49,411 bases of DNA from Cetobacterium sp. ZOR0034 (GTDB lineage Bacteria > Fusobacteriota > Fusobacteriia > Fusobacteriales > Fusobacteriaceae). The stretch spans positions 1 to 49,411 of the forward strand of contig NZ_JTLI01000051.1 of NCBI RefSeq assembly GCF_000799075.1. Direction: 5' to 3'. Position numbers and translations under genes: made by a program. A model generated the notes under the pieces. The model searched no databases. It was not told the DNA's origin and was given only the letters and a program-made list of their open reading frames with translations. Positions 24,251 to 33,126 of the stretch are shown here, piece after piece. Every line of letters starts with the position of its first letter. Position 1 is the stretch's first letter.

Positions 24251-26311
24251 TTAAACCTCAAATCCGATAAATTTATTTAAATATTTATTTTTTATCTCAA
24301 TTTTTTCTTTTTTCATTAAGTATTCATCTATTGCCTCTAAACAATTCTCTAACATAAAGTCTATCTCGTTTAGCTCAATTGTATATGGTGGCATAAAGTA
24401 TATTACATCACCTAAAGGTCTAATTATAATTCCCTTTTCAAGTCCTATTTTATAAATTTCATATGTTGCTCTCTCATAAGATTTAAATCGTTCTTTCTTC
24501 TCTTTATTCTTTACTAATTCAATGGCACCAATAAAACCAATTTGTCTATACTCTCCAAGATTTTTATGATTTCCAAATATTTCTTTAGCTTTTTTTTCTA
24601 AATATTGACCCTTTTTTTCAATCTGCTTCAAAATCTCTTCCTCTTTAAAAATTTTTAATGTTTCAACAGCAACTGAACATCCAAGTGGATTACCAGAATA
24701 GCTGTGTGAGTGTAAAAATGCTCCACCTTCTAAATAATCTTTATAAAAAGCATTATATATCTCATCAGTAATAAGGGTTAATGCCATTGGAAAATATCCC
24801 GCTGTAAGACCTTTTCCAACGCACATAATATCCGGAGAGATATCTGCATGCTCGCAAGCAAACATTTTTCCTGTTCTTCCAAACCCAACTGCAATCTCAT
24901 CAGCTATTAAATGAACTCCTTTTTCAATTGTTAGAGCTCTTAATTTTTTCAAATATTTTGGAGAATACATATTCATTCCTGCTGCTCCTTGTACCATCGG
25001 CTCTATTATTACTCCTGCTATTTCATCACCATTTTCTTCTAATAACTCCTGCATATGAATAAAACATTCAGCATCACAATTTGCCGGTTTTTTATTCCAA
25101 CTACATCTATAACAATCTGGACCTTCAACTTTCAGGGCTTCTTTTATAAGCGGTTTATATAACTCTGTAAATAAATTTACATCCGTCACTCCCAAAGCTC
25201 CTAAAGTTTCTCCATGATAAGCATTTTTTAAAGATACAAACTTTTTTCTTTTTGTATTACCTTTCTCTTGATGATATTGAAACGATATTTTAAGAGCTAT
25301 CTCCACAGCTGAAGATCCATTTTCAGAAAAAATAAGTTTCTTTAAACCTTCAGGAGCTACTTCAATTAATCTCTCTCCAAGTTCTATGGCTGGTTCATGT
25401 GTAAAATTAGCAAAAATTGCATGTTCTAAACTTTCTATCTGTCTATTTAGAGCTCTATTTATTCTTCCATTACAATGTCCAAAAAGATTTACCCACCAAC
25501 TTGAGACACAATCCATGTATCTTTTCCCATTTTCATCTATCAAATAAACCCCCTCACCTTTTTTTATAACCATCGGTGGAAGTTTTTCATAATCTTTCAT
25601 TTGTGAGCACGGATGAAAAATATATTGCAAATCTTTTTTTTGGAGCTGACTCAAACTATTATAATTTAAAAAAAATTTTAATTTTTCTAAATCTATATCT
25701 GTTTCTTCTTCATTAATAATTAAATAGTTATCAATTTTTGCTAACGAAACAATCATATCTATATTATCTTTTTCAAAATATTCATTTTTAAATCTATTGA
25801 AAACAACTCCTAAAACCGGTATTTTTTCAGCTTTAAGATAACTTAATATTGCTAAAGTGTGATTGATTGTTCCAACTTTTGTATCTGCTACTAACACTAC
25901 TGGTAATTTTGATTTTTTTATTAAATCTGAATACATATACCCATCTCTATTTAATGGTACACAAACTCCTCCTGCTCCTTCTACAATTAGATATTTGTTA
26001 TCCAAACATTTTTTTCTTATCTCTTCTAAAATCCTTTCAAAGTCTATTTCAACTTTATCTATCTCTGCTGAAAGATGTGGTGATACTGGTTCAACTAAAT
26101 TGTAGCTACACATCTCCTCACTGTATTCAACTCCTGCAAACGAACAGACACTTAAAACATCTGGAGCTCTTCCATCAATTGAACCACTCTGTATGGGTTT
26201 GTAATAAGTCGCTTCACTGTTTTTTAAAGCTTTAAAAAATAACCCCGCTACATATGTTTTTCCTATATCTGTTCCTGTTCCAACTATAAAAAACCTATCT
26301 CTTGAATTCAA
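24251..26311 (-). CDS. bioDA: Fused dethiobiotin synthetase-DAPA aminotransferase
   Basis: The 686-residue protein joins two biotin enzymes. Residues 1-215 are BioD, with the P-loop GTGTDIGKT (11-19), KPIQSG near 39 and VEGAGGVCVPL near 110. Residues about 225-686 are BioA, with the substrate-site SSWWVNLFGHC, IADEIAVGFGRTG and CVGKGLTAG, which carries the PLP lysine. BioA makes diaminopelargonate and BioD closes the ureido ring. The order BioD then BioA is the same as in the bifunctional plant and fungal enzymes, where the intermediate is thought to be channelled. Nothing suggests a sequencing artefact: the frame is continuous. It overlaps bioB by 17 bp. Confidence 0.95.
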   Translation of the reverse strand: MNSRDRFFIVGTGTDIGKTYVAGLFFKALKNSEATYYKPIQSGSIDGRAPDVLSVCSFAGVEYSEEMCSYNLVEPVSPHLSAEIDKVEIDFERILEEIRKKCLDNKYLIVEGAGGVCVPLNRDGYMYSDLIKKSKLPVVLVADTKVGTINHTLAILSYLKAEKIPVLGVVFNRFKNEYFEKDNIDMIVSLAKIDNYLIINEEETDIDLEKLKFFLNYNSLSQLQKKDLQYIFHPCSQMKDYEKLPPMVIKKGEGVYLIDENGKRYMDCVSSWWVNLFGHCNGRINRALNRQIESLEHAIFANFTHEPAIELGERLIEVAPEGLKKLIFSENGSSAVEIALKISFQYHQEKGNTKRKKFVSLKNAYHGETLGALGVTDVNLFTELYKPLIKEALKVEGPDCYRCSWNKKPANCDAECFIHMQELLEENGDEIAGVIIEPMVQGAAGMNMYSPKYLKKLRALTIEKGVHLIADEIAVGFGRTGKMFACEHADISPDIMCVGKGLTAGYFPMALTLITDEIYNAFYKDYLEGGAFLHSHSYSGNPLGCSVAVETLKIFKEEEILKQIEKKGQYLEKKAKEIFGNHKNLGEYRQIGFIGAIELVKNKEKKERFKSYERATYEIYKIGLEKGIIIRPLGDVIYFMPPYTIELNEIDFMLENCLEAIDEYLMKKEKIEIKNKYLNKFIGFEV

Positions 26312-27293
26312 AGCCAGCCTCCTTAAATATCATTCTATCTCTTTCAATTGTACTTCCTGTCGTTGTTAAATAATTACCCGTAAGGGCTCCATTAACACCT
26401 GATTTTACTCCTAAAATTTCATAATCTTCTAAAAGTTGACGACCTCCTGCATATCTTATAGGAATATTTGGTAAAATTAATCTATAAATCGCTATTGTTT
26501 TTACAACTTCTAATGGTGTTAACTCTTCTATTATTTCTAAAGCTAAAGGTGTTCCTTCAATAGGAGTCAAAATATTTATTGGAACCGAATCTACCTCTAA
26601 TTTTTTCAACTCAAATGCCATTTCTACTCTATCTTTTTTAGTTTCTCCTAATCCTAAAATTCCACCCGAGCAAACTTTCAAACCGGCTTTTTTAGCATTT
26701 TTACAAGTTTCTATTCTATCTTCATAAGTATGTGTTGTGCAGGTCTTATCATAAAATTTTCTTGAAGTTTCTAAATTATGATGATACATCTGTACTCCTG
26801 AACTTTTAAGTTCTTTTGCCACTTCAAAATCTATTATTCCGTGAGAAGCACATAAATGAAGTGACGTTTCATTTTTCAATTCAAAGTAAATCTCTTTTAA
26901 TTTTTCTAATTCACATCCCTCACTTAATCCTCTTCCACTCGTAACTAGAGAGAATTTATCAACAAACTTTTCCTCTACATCTTTCGCGAGCTCTAAAATT
27001 TTCTTCTTATTCATCAAATCATATACATCTGCTGCTGTATTGTAATGTGATGATTGAGCACAATATCTACAATCCTCTGAACAATTTCCTGATTTAGCAT
27101 TAACTATGGTGCATAGATCAAATATATCTCCATGAAAAATTTCTCTGATTTTATTTGCTCCATTTAAAAGAGATTTTAGACTATCTTTATCTTTTTCAAA
27201 GTCATATTCTATAAGATTTATGGCTTCTTCAAAAGTTATTTCATCTTTTTTTTCTAAAATTTTATTTACTATTCTATCTATAGTTTTTTTCAT
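26295..27293 (-). CDS. bioB: Biotin synthase
   Basis: The 332-residue radical-SAM enzyme inserts sulfur into dethiobiotin. The CxxxCxxC cluster motif is in CSEDCRYCAQS (about residues 71-81), followed by LVTSGRGL, MYHHNLETS and the C-terminal IRYAGGRQLL with the Arg ligand of the [2Fe-2S] cluster. Length is normal. It is the first gene of the biotin operon, with a GAGGTG ribosome-binding site. The promoter overlaps a large inverted repeat that may be a BirA operator. Confidence 0.96.
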   Translation of the reverse strand: MKKTIDRIVNKILEKKDEITFEEAINLIEYDFEKDKDSLKSLLNGANKIREIFHGDIFDLCTIVNAKSGNCSEDCRYCAQSSHYNTAADVYDLMNKKKILELAKDVEEKFVDKFSLVTSGRGLSEGCELEKLKEIYFELKNETSLHLCASHGIIDFEVAKELKSSGVQMYHHNLETSRKFYDKTCTTHTYEDRIETCKNAKKAGLKVCSGGILGLGETKKDRVEMAFELKKLEVDSVPINILTPIEGTPLALEIIEELTPLEVVKTIAIYRLILPNIPIRYAGGRQLLEDYEILGVKSGVNGALTGNYLTTTGSTIERDRMIFKEAGFEFKR

Positions 27294-27327
27294 TTTTCAC
27301 CTCAAATAATTTTATTTCATGTTAATT

Positions 27328-27356
27328 ATTCTATTCTACAAAAATAAAAATGTCAA
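27328..27356 (-). promoter_or_regulatory. Promoter of the biotin operon
   Basis: Perfect -35 TTGACA (27351-27356), 17-bp spacer and -10 TAGAAT (27328-27333) place the transcript start near 27321, about 28 nt before bioB. The -35 box lies inside one arm of the 21-bp inverted repeat, so a protein bound there would block RNA polymerase. Confidence 0.85.
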
Positions 27357-27391
27357 CTTTTTTTGATTTTAAAGTTGACATTTTTATTTTT
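27340..27391. repeat. 21-bp inverted repeat: gltS terminator and possible BirA operator
   Basis: Arms 27340-27360 and 27371-27391 are perfectly complementary, with a 10-bp centre. It can act as a terminator for the gltS remnant (-). Its core reads ATGTCAACT-N14-AGTTGACAT, which resembles known BirA sites in half-site form (TTGTNAACC-like) and spacing (N14-15), although the CC/GG bases are replaced by T/A. Operator function is inferred. Confidence 0.6.
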
Positions 27392-28408
27392 TATTTAAAC
27401 ATATTTATAGCTGTTATTATTACCGACATTTGAAAAATATCAATTAAAAAGGCTCCTGTTAAAGTTACAATTAAATATGGATTAACTGTATATCCGTGTC
27501 TTTCTGAAATTTCTCCCATGTTCAACATGGCATTTGTAGTTGCCCCTAATCCAGAACCGCACATCCCAGAAACCATCACTGCTGCGTCATAATCTTTTCC
27601 CATAGCTTTAAATACTATTTGACTTGTGAAAAACGCCATAAAAATTACTTGAGCAAATAAAATCAAAAACATTGGAACTGCTAAAGAAGCTAGTTCCCAA
27701 AGTCTTAACGAAATTAAAGCCATCGATAAAAATATATTTAAAGAAGTTATTCCTAATATATCAATTAAATTTCTATTTAGCTTCACATAGTTATATTTTT
27801 CATTCAAATTATTAAATATAATTGCTACAAACATAGCTCCAACATAAGATGGTAAAGCTAAATCTAATTTTGATTTTAATATTGCTGAAAACGTTGTTCC
27901 AATCATCATTATTATTGAAAGAATAGCTATATGCTTTAATAATTCATCCGCTGTTATATCTTGATATGAATATTTTTCTTCAAAGTTTATATCATCTTTT
28001 CCTACTATATTTATTGCCTTCAAATTATTTTTTCTAATTAAATATAATGCCAATGGAGCTCCTAAAAGTCCACCTGCTAATAAACCAAAATACTATTAAA
28101 AGTTTTCCACCTTTTTTTAAAGCTGCCACTGAAGAACCAATCCCAATCGTTGTAAAAAATACAACCATAAATGGATCTTGAAGAATCGTATCATACTTTA
28201 GTGTTCCTATTCCTAAATTTCTAATACACAAATGAATAATAGCAAAAAGGATTCCTCCAATTACCGGAGCTGGAATTCCGAACTTATTAAAAAATTGAGA
28301 TTTGTTTTTTATATACAATCCAATATATAAAGATATCAATCCAATTGCTAAGGTCCCAATCATATTAAAGCTAATTAAAAATCCAAAATCATCACTACTG
28401 AAATTCAT
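27391..28408 (-). pseudogene. gltS: Sodium/glutamate symporter GltS, internally deleted
   Basis: Codons from 28408 encode the GltS N-terminus (NMIGTLAIGLISLYIG, GIPAPVIGGILFA, FFTTIGIG, LKKGGKLLIVFW). Near 28090 the frame is lost, and the downstream frame resumes with GLLAGGLLGAPLALYLI and the normal C-terminal half to 27391 (GMCGSGLGATTNAMLNM). Together they give only about 345 of about 400 residues. The missing part is the membrane stretch that normally contains the conserved SxxTGGHGT-type motif, so this is a deletion plus frame change, not a simple frameshift. The rest is little degraded, suggesting a recent event or an assembly error. It has its own promoter at 28453-28481. Confidence 0.85.
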
Positions 28409-28452
28409 AAAATCCCTCCCATATCTTTTTAATAAAATTTTAGTTATTATTT

Positions 28453-28481
28453 TATTTACTTCATTTTTTTTAATAAGTCAA
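28453..28481 (-). promoter_or_regulatory. Promoter of gltS remnant
   Basis: TTGACT (28476-28481), 17-bp spacer and TAAATA (28453-28458) lie about 45 bp upstream of the gltS start. The promoter appears intact although the gene is broken. Confidence 0.6.
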
Positions 28482-28507
28482 AATTATATTTTAAACTCCT
28501 CATATAA

Positions 28508-28536
28508 TGGACAATTTCAATTTTATTTGTTAAAAT
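28508..28536 (+). promoter_or_regulatory. Promoter of the CAP-domain gene
   Basis: TGGACA (28508-28513), 17-bp spacer and TAAAAT (28531-28536) each match the consensus at five of six positions, 33 bp before the start codon. It is divergent from the gltS promoter. Confidence 0.7.
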
Positions 28537-28568
28537 AAACTACAAGAATACTTATCAGGAGAGAACTT

Positions 28569-29003
28569 ATGAAAAAAATACTAGGAATTTTACTTTTACT
28601 TTTAACAACGTCACTATTCGGATTTGATAATGATCACGAAGCTATTTTAGCTTTAGTGAATATTGAAAGAGAGAATAGAGGAATTGAACCTTTAAAACTA
28701 AATCCAACCTTAAATACTCTTGCAAAAATAAAATCTGATGATATGTATCACAATCAATACTTCAGTCATAACTCACCTATATATGGTTCACCCTTCGATT
28801 TGATGAAAAAATATAATGTGAACTATATGACTGCTGGTGAAAATATTGCAAAGGGACAAAATACCCCTGAGTTTGTTATGAAATCATGGATGGAATCAGC
28901 TGGTCATAGAAAAAATATACTAAACCCTAAATTTAAAGAGATGGGTGTTTCAAGAGATGAGTTTGGAAATAATATTTGGACACAAATGTTTATTGGAAGT
29001 TAA
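28569..29003 (+). CDS. Secreted CAP (SCP/PR-1, YkwD-like) protein
   Basis: The 144-residue protein has a signal peptide (MKKILGILLLLLTTSLFG) and a single CAP domain. Family features are ILALVNIERENRGIEPLKLN near the start, YFSHNSP with the conserved His, AGENIAKGQ, and the MKSWMESAGHRKNILNPKFKE region, whose AGHRKNIL carries the second His. Bacterial YkwD-like proteins are extracellular and of uncertain activity. Length is close to a bare domain without repeats or anchors. It has its own promoter and is followed by a strong shared terminator. Confidence 0.9.
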   Translation: MKKILGILLLLLTTSLFGFDNDHEAILALVNIERENRGIEPLKLNPTLNTLAKIKSDDMYHNQYFSHNSPIYGSPFDLMKKYNVNYMTAGENIAKGQNTPEFVMKSWMESAGHRKNILNPKFKEMGVSRDEFGNNIWTQMFIGS

Positions 29004-29049
29004 TGCAAATATTTTAATTTTATATTAAAATAAAATTAAAAATCTCTAA

Positions 29050-29080
29050 AAAAATAGGCTAGAATATCTAGCCTATTTTT
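29050..29080. terminator. Bidirectional terminator
   Basis: A perfect 13-bp inverted repeat (29050-29062 with 29068-29080) with A and T runs serves the convergent CAP gene (+) and apbC gene (-). Confidence 0.92.
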
Positions 29081-29091
29081 GTCTATTTATA

Positions 29092-29919
29092 TTATATATT
29101 AATTTTATCTAATATTTTTTTTGTAATTGAATTAAAAATATTATTTATCTCCTCTTTATTAGCCTCATATCCATCTACAGAAAGATTACATATACTTGAA
29201 ATCATGGGAAGTTCCCCTAAGAGTTGTAATTTATTTTCATTTAAGAAATTTGTCGCCTCTCCGTTGAATAGCTTTATTTTAGTTTCGCACCCTGGACATA
29301 CAACATAACTCATATTCTCAACTACTCCAATCACGTCTACATTCATTTGATTTGCCATTTTAACAGCTTTTGCAACTATCATTGATATCATATCTTGTGG
29401 CACTGAAACCATTACAATTCCATTCAATGGAATTGATTGCATAACTGTAAGAGCAACATCTCCTGTTCCTGGAGGCATATCTATAATCAGATAATCTAAT
29501 TCTCCCCAGATAACATTCTCCCAAAACTGTTTAACAGCTCTTCCTACAATTGGGCCTCTCCACAATACAGGATCATTTTCATTTTCAACTAAAAAATTTA
29601 AAGAAATCACTTTTATTCCATCTTTTGTTAATACTGGATAAATATCATCCCCTTTTCCTCCAGCTCTTTCTCCACTCAGTCCCAATAATCTTGGAATACT
29701 AGGTCCTGTAATATCGGCATCCATTATTCCTACTTTATATCCTTGATCAGCTAATTGCTTTACTAACAAAGTAGAAACTGTAGATTTACCTACTCCACCC
29801 TTTCCACTCATGACACCTATCACTTTTTTTATTTTATTTGCCGGATGATTAACTATCCCGCAACTTGAAGACTCTTTTGAGCATGATCCTTTTGATGGAC
29901 ATGAATTACAATTTGACAT
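29092..29919 (-). CDS. apbC: Mrp/ApbC-type Fe-S cluster carrier ATPase
   Basis: The 275-residue P-loop ATPase belongs to the Mrp/NBP35 family, which binds and transfers [4Fe-4S] clusters. The deviant Walker A GVMSGKGGVGKST lies at residues about 35-47, DMPPGTGD near 125 and the cluster-bridging CPGC near 213. The N-terminus is cysteine-rich (CNSCPSKGSCSKESSSC), like NBP35-type proteins, implying an additional metal or cluster site. There is no MIP18-like N-domain. It is monocistronic, with its own promoter at 29970-29998. Confidence 0.92.
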   Translation of the reverse strand: MSNCNSCPSKGSCSKESSSCGIVNHPANKIKKVIGVMSGKGGVGKSTVSTLLVKQLADQGYKVGIMDADITGPSIPRLLGLSGERAGGKGDDIYPVLTKDGIKVISLNFLVENENDPVLWRGPIVGRAVKQFWENVIWGELDYLIIDMPPGTGDVALTVMQSIPLNGIVMVSVPQDMISMIVAKAVKMANQMNVDVIGVVENMSYVVCPGCETKIKLFNGEATNFLNENKLQLLGELPMISSICNLSVDGYEANKEEINNIFNSITKKILDKINI

Positions 29920-29969
29920 TTTATCCTCCTTTTAATGTATCAATAAATAAGTTCACTTTATATAAACAC

Positions 29970-29998
29970 ATTTTAGTATAGTTTAATATTTTTGTCAA
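29970..29998 (-). promoter_or_regulatory. Promoter of apbC
   Basis: Perfect TTGACA (29993-29998), 17-bp spacer and TAAAAT (29970-29975), one mismatch from consensus, lie 50 bp upstream of the apbC start. Confidence 0.85.
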
Positions 29999-30033
29999 AC
30001 TTATTTAACAATATGAGTTTTATTAAATCTAAC

Positions 30034-30062
30034 TTGAAGATATTAAAATTGTGTGTTAGGAT
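30034..30062 (+). promoter_or_regulatory. Probable promoter of the methyltransferase-HD gene
   Basis: TTGAAG (30034-30039), 17-bp spacer and TAGGAT (30057-30062) precede the gene by about 33 bp. Both boxes match the consensus at four of six positions. Confidence 0.5.
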
Positions 30063-30095
30063 AAACATCATTCTATTATAAAGAGAGGTATACAT

Positions 30096-31451
30096 ATGAC
30101 ATTAAAAGAAGAATACCAAATTCAACAAAAGTATAGAAAATGGACTAATATTGCAAATAAATTACCACTGAACAATAATCAAACCATTCTCGAATTAGGA
30201 TGTGGAATCGGTGAATTTTCTGAAATTTTATCCGAAAAAGTACATCAAGTTATCGCCGTTGATATAAATTCTGAATTTCTTGAAATTTTAAAAAATAAAA
30301 ATATCAATAATATAAATATTATTCAAAATGATATCCATGATTTAGTTTATATTCCAGAGGAGATAGATGGTATATTCTCTAGTTTTGCAATCGCTTATTT
30401 TCCAAATAAAATGGAAGTGACTCTTAGTAATTGGGTTAATAAGTTAAAATTTAATGGGTGGATAGCTATTATAGAAATTGACAATCTTTTAAGAGGGCAT
30501 CAACCATTATCAGAAAAAATAACAAAATATCTAGCAAAATTCGAAAAAGAAATTAAAAACGAAGGTGTTTATGACTTCGAGGCCGGAAGAAATATTGAAC
30601 CTATTCTAAAAAAATTAGGACTAGAAATTATTCTAAGTGAAAATCTAGATGATTCTGAGCTTACATCTTCTGGAGCTCTCCCTGACAATATTTGTTCTAT
30701 GTGGGAAAATCGTTTGAACAGATTATCCTTTAATAAATATTTCTCTAAAGAAGAGATTAATTCAATAAAAATTGAATTTCTATCTCTTCTTAAAAATACA
30801 AAACATATAAATGAAACTAAGGTTAAATTTATTATTGCTAAAAAAAATCAATCGAACGATTCTGTGAATATAATCAAAAATGCTAAAGAGTATGTTAAAA
30901 ATAGATTGATTAATGAAAAAACTGGTCATGATTGGCAACACACTCTTCGAGTTCTAGAAAACGCTAAAAAAATTGCTATCAAAGAAAAAGAAAATATCGA
31001 TTTTACAGTAGTTCAATTAGGTGCTTTATTTCATGATGTTGCAGATCATAAATTCGGTTATTCTAATATCGATCGTAAAAATATTATCGAATCATTTTTA
31101 CTGAATACATCTCTAACGAAAGAGCAAATTGAGCATGTTGTATATATAGCTAACACAACATCTTTCACTAAAGGAATACCTCTAAAAACTTTAGAAAGTA
31201 AAATAGTTCAAGATGCTGATCGTTTAGATGCTTTAGGAGCTATTGGTATCGCTCGAACTTTTACTTTTGGAGGCGCTTTTCAGCGAGAGATTTATAACCC
31301 CGAAGAAATGAACGATACTATCTCTCATTTTTATACTAAACTTTTAAAACTAAAAGATTTGATGAATACAGAAGAGGGGCGTATTGAAGCTGAAAAAAGA
31401 GACAAATTCATGAGAGATTTCTTAAAACAATTCTATTTAGAAGTTTTGTAA
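30096..31451 (+). CDS. Methyltransferase-HD hydrolase fusion protein
   Basis: The 451-residue protein joins two domains. Residues about 1-250 are a class I SAM-dependent methyltransferase, with ILELGCGIGEF (31-41) and an acidic VDINSEF at the end of strand two. Residues about 255-451 are an HD-family phosphohydrolase of the YedJ type, with GHDWQH (277-282), FHDVADH (His313/Asp314) and QDADRLDALG (372-381) supplying metal ligands. Neither substrate is known. The frame is continuous across the join and the ribosome-binding site is AGAGAGG. It is followed after 29 bp by a D-aminoacylase gene, probably in one transcript. Confidence 0.88.
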   Translation: MTLKEEYQIQQKYRKWTNIANKLPLNNNQTILELGCGIGEFSEILSEKVHQVIAVDINSEFLEILKNKNINNINIIQNDIHDLVYIPEEIDGIFSSFAIAYFPNKMEVTLSNWVNKLKFNGWIAIIEIDNLLRGHQPLSEKITKYLAKFEKEIKNEGVYDFEAGRNIEPILKKLGLEIILSENLDDSELTSSGALPDNICSMWENRLNRLSFNKYFSKEEINSIKIEFLSLLKNTKHINETKVKFIIAKKNQSNDSVNIIKNAKEYVKNRLINEKTGHDWQHTLRVLENAKKIAIKEKENIDFTVVQLGALFHDVADHKFGYSNIDRKNIIESFLLNTSLTKEQIEHVVYIANTTSFTKGIPLKTLESKIVQDADRLDALGAIGIARTFTFGGAFQREIYNPEEMNDTISHFYTKLLKLKDLMNTEEGRIEAEKRDKFMRDFLKQFYLEVL

Positions 31452-31480
31452 ACAGTTGATTTTTAAGGAGATGAATAGAT

Positions 31481-33085
31481 ATGAATACTTTACAAACAAT
31501 TAATTCAAATATTATTTTTGATCTTGTAATAGAAAATGGAACTGTAATTTTTGGTTATGACAAAGCCTCTGAAATTTCAAATATCGGAATAATTAGAGAT
31601 CGAATCCATACAATTTCTAAAGAAAAGTTAAAAGGAAAAAAAGTTATAAGCGCTGAACATTTATATGTATCACCTGGTTTTATAGATGTTCATAGCCATT
31701 CGGATATCTCTAGTTTTAGTAATAAAACTTGCTCAAGTAAACTTTATCAGGGAGTGACAACAGAGATTAATGGAAATTGTGGTATCGGAATTTTTCCAGG
31801 AACTTCTGAGAATCAAGATAATCTTGCTAAATATATTCAAACTCATTCAGATATTAACTATCATCCTATTCCACTTAATCGGATTAATAGTTTTTCAAGT
31901 TTAAAAAATGAATTAGAAAAATATCAACTAGATACAAACCAAGGATTTCTTGTCGGGTCTGGTTGTATTCGAATTGCTGTTATGGGCTTTAAATCTAATT
32001 TTGCATCTTCTAAAGAGATTTATCAAATGAAAAAATTACTTAAAAAACAATTTGATGAGGGTGCTTTAGGAATATCTTTTGGCTTACTTTATCAACCAGG
32101 AAATTTTATGAGTAGAGAGGAGATTATTGAACTTTTAAAAGTTGTAAAAGCATATGACAAAATCGCTTCATTTCATATTAGAGATGAGGGAGATAAAATT
32201 ATTGAATCTATAGAAGAGGTTGTTTTCTATTCAAAAATGAGTGGTGCTAAAGTTCATGTATCTCATCTAAAAATTATGAATAAAAACAACTGGGGAAAAG
32301 CCAACCAAGTTTTAAATCTTTTAGAAAAAGCTAAGCAAGATGGAGCAGATATATCTTTTGATCAATATCCATATAATGCTAGTTGCACAAATCTTTTTGT
32401 TTTGCTTCCCGAAAATATTTTTACAGGTGATATTTCTCTCTTTATAGATTCTATTCCCAGATTTTCAGAAGATATCTTGGTACAAATAGCTAAAAAAATT
32501 GAAAAACGTGGCGGTGGAAAAAATATCATTATCTCAAATAATTTTTATGATAAAATAAACTTTTCTGGTAAATCTCTTTATCAGATATCTATTTTTTTAC
32601 AATTAAGTGAAGCAGAAAGTGTTCTTTATCTTATCGAAAAATCTTGTGGTGCTGCTCAAGCTATATATTTCTCTTTGAATATGAAAGATGTTGAAATTTT
32701 CCTTAAGTCTAATCTTGGAGTTGTTGCAAGTGATGGAAATTCCTTTCCTATGAATGATTGTTTTAATCTTGGAACTCCACATCCTAGAAGCTTCGGAACT
32801 TTCCCAAGATATATAAATATTATGAAATATCAACTACCTATCGAAGATATTATAAATCGTATTACTGCTAAACCTGCTAAAATATTTAAAGTTTTAAGCA
32901 GAGGAGAGATTCGTCCGACATATTTTGCTGATCTTACAATTTTCAATTTAAATAAGATTAGAGACAATTCAATTTTTGAAAATCCATATTTAAAACCTGA
33001 TGGTATTGAATATGTTATTATTAATGGTGAAGTTATTATTAATAAGGGACTTGCTTTAAACCTTCGAAATGGTAAAATCATTTAA
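31481..33085 (+). CDS. N-acyl-D-amino-acid deacylase (amidohydrolase)
   Basis: The 534-residue amidohydrolase-superfamily protein removes acyl groups from N-acyl-D-amino acids or related amides. It shows the strand-one metal motif SPGFIDVHSHSD (about residues 64-75), GVTTEINGNCGIG with the family Cys, a later metal His in HVSHLKIMNKNNWGK, FDQYPYNAS and SDGNSFPMN with the catalytic Asp. The C-terminal beta-sandwich region ends in DLTIFNLNKI and the typical VIINGEVII. An AAGGAG ribosome-binding site supports the start. Substrate cannot be narrowed; peptidoglycan-derived or dietary D-amino acid conjugates are candidates. It converges on a peptide-binding lipoprotein. Confidence 0.88.
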   Translation: MNTLQTINSNIIFDLVIENGTVIFGYDKASEISNIGIIRDRIHTISKEKLKGKKVISAEHLYVSPGFIDVHSHSDISSFSNKTCSSKLYQGVTTEINGNCGIGIFPGTSENQDNLAKYIQTHSDINYHPIPLNRINSFSSLKNELEKYQLDTNQGFLVGSGCIRIAVMGFKSNFASSKEIYQMKKLLKKQFDEGALGISFGLLYQPGNFMSREEIIELLKVVKAYDKIASFHIRDEGDKIIESIEEVVFYSKMSGAKVHVSHLKIMNKNNWGKANQVLNLLEKAKQDGADISFDQYPYNASCTNLFVLLPENIFTGDISLFIDSIPRFSEDILVQIAKKIEKRGGGKNIIISNNFYDKINFSGKSLYQISIFLQLSEAESVLYLIEKSCGAAQAIYFSLNMKDVEIFLKSNLGVVASDGNSFPMNDCFNLGTPHPRSFGTFPRYINIMKYQLPIEDIINRITAKPAKIFKVLSRGEIRPTYFADLTIFNLNKIRDNSIFENPYLKPDGIEYVIINGEVIINKGLALNLRNGKII

Positions 33086-33088
33086 AAT

Positions 33089-33125
33089 AAAAAGCTTCCT
33101 CACTAGTTCTGTAAGGAAGCTTTTT
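33089..33125. terminator. Bidirectional terminator
   Basis: A perfect 12-bp repeat (33089-33100 with 33114-33125) with A and T flanks separates the D-aminoacylase (+) from the peptide-binding lipoprotein gene (-). Confidence 0.9.
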
Positions 33126-33126
33126 T

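Noticed and set aside
28034-28408. Two separate small membrane protein genes in the gltS region
   Set aside because: Both open frames are parts of one GltS sequence in order, and the second lacks a start signal, so a broken gene is the better explanation.
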